A DNA stretch of 5,141 nt. Source: an uncultured Collinsella sp. Lineage in GTDB: Bacteria > Actinomycetota > Coriobacteriia > Coriobacteriales > Coriobacteriaceae. The translations under genes and the position numbers were made by a program. Below the pieces are notes generated by a model. The model did not search any database. It saw nothing but the letters and a program-made list of their open reading frames with translations, and was not told the origin of the DNA. Shown here in pieces: positions 4,754 to 5,141 of the stretch. Numbering within the stretch: position 1 is the first letter of the stretch; every line of letters starts with the position of its first letter. The stretch is from positions 1 to 5,141 of the forward strand of contig CABUTH010000136.1 of the NCBI GenBank assembly GCA_902494465.1. Direction: 5' to 3'.

Positions 4754-5141
4754 CTACGGACGCGGCGGCACCAAAACATCGTAGCGAACGGCCTTGCCCG
4801 CAAGCTGATAGCTCGGCTTAACGCCGGCAAGCAGTGGCCCCTTCACCGGCCGCTTGATAACGACCTTGCGCGGGTGCACCGCAAGCGCAGCTTCGACTAG
4901 CGTCTCCTCGTCGGCGCACGGCTGCTCCAGATGGTGCAAGAGCTGAAACTTCTTTTTCACCGCCGCGCTCTTGGTGCGCTCGGGAAACATGGGGTCCAGA
5001 TACACCACGTCGGGAGCCGCGAGCTCGCCTTGCTTGATCAGCTCGGCCGTATGGCGAAGGCCGGCAATGCTGTCCTCGCCCGCATGTAAGCGCATGCGCG
5101 CCACAGCAGCCGCAAGCGCCGGATCATCTGCCGCGCGATCC
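4754..5141 (-). CDS. rsmJ: 16S rRNA (guanine(1516)-N(2))-methyltransferase RsmJ, C-terminal part
   Basis: The visible 128 residues match the C-terminal half of RsmJ (YhiQ, DUF548), a cytoplasmic class I SAM-dependent methyltransferase that makes m2G1516 in 16S rRNA. VVYLDPMFPERTKSAAVKKK is the diagnostic stretch: DPMFP is the catalytic loop of the D/N-P-P-Y/F class, and KSALVKK follows it in E. coli RsmJ. RKVVIKRPVKGPLLAG and AVRYDVLVPP also follow the E. coli order (RVVVKRPDYAPPLA and HRFDIYAGTP). The frame is open to the right edge. A GTG at 5104 is internal, because the codons upstream of it continue the family sequence. The SAM-binding motif (DATAGLGRD in E. coli) must lie beyond the window. 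The gene converges on the small zinc-site protein gene. Confidence 0.9.
   Translation of the reverse strand, partial: DRAADDPALAAAVARMRLHAGEDSIAGLRHTAELIKQGELAAPDVVYLDPMFPERTKSAAVKKKFQLLHHLEQPCADEETLVEAALAVHPRKVVIKRPVKGPLLAGVKPSYQLAGKAVRYDVLVPPRP

Noticed and set aside
4754..5104. rsmJ as a complete 116-residue gene starting at the GTG at 5104
   Set aside because: The frame stays open to the window edge and the upstream codons continue the RsmJ family sequence; a 116-residue protein would lack the SAM-binding motif.

Overview
The window looks like chromosomal DNA of a high-GC, Gram-positive gut-type actinobacterium, most likely class Coriobacteriia (Collinsella or a close relative). This is inferred from GC-rich coding DNA, strong AGGAG-type ribosome sites, the particular TetM-like GTPase subfamily and a short palindromic repeat that I associate with such genomes. 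No database search was possible, so the genus is a judgement and not a measurement.

Layout, left to right. (1) 1-268, minus strand: the N-terminal part of a RimJ/RimL-type GNAT acetyltransferase that runs off the left edge. (2) 292-322: a near-perfect 31-bp palindrome. (3) 322-1440, minus: a 372-residue AAA/Orc1-Cdc6-like ATPase with a C-terminal winged helix. (4) 1475-1504: three tandem 10-bp repeats that read as extended -10 promoter boxes for the ATPase. (5) 1508-1540: a second copy of the palindrome, which also contains the stop codon of the next gene. (6) 1534-3537, minus: a 667-residue TetM/EF-G-like translational GTPase with a non-canonical domain IV tip. (7) 3538-3842: a 305-bp stretch without a protein gene. 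It holds a probable stand-alone structured RNA on the plus strand (about 3614-3809), with an extended -10 promoter at its 5' end and a bidirectional terminator at its 3' end. (8) 3843-4334, minus: a second, complete GNAT acetyltransferase. (9) 4353-4384: a 9-bp inverted repeat forming two interlaced, face-to-face extended -10 boxes. (10) 4409-4705, plus: a 98-residue small protein with a Cys/His zinc-site signature. (11) 4754-5141, minus: the C-terminal 128 residues of RsmJ, the 16S rRNA m2G1516 methyltransferase, cut by the right edge.

Together: two genes act on the ribosome (the TetM-like GTPase and RsmJ), but they are separated and not in one operon. The minus-strand genes GTPase, ATPase and GNAT are co-oriented, yet palindromes and at least one internal promoter separate them, so they are better read as neighbouring units than as one tight operon. 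The most interesting items are the apparently undescribed RNA at 3614-3809, the ATPase cassette bracketed by two like-oriented copies of one palindrome, and the two promoter regions built from TTGGTAT repeats.
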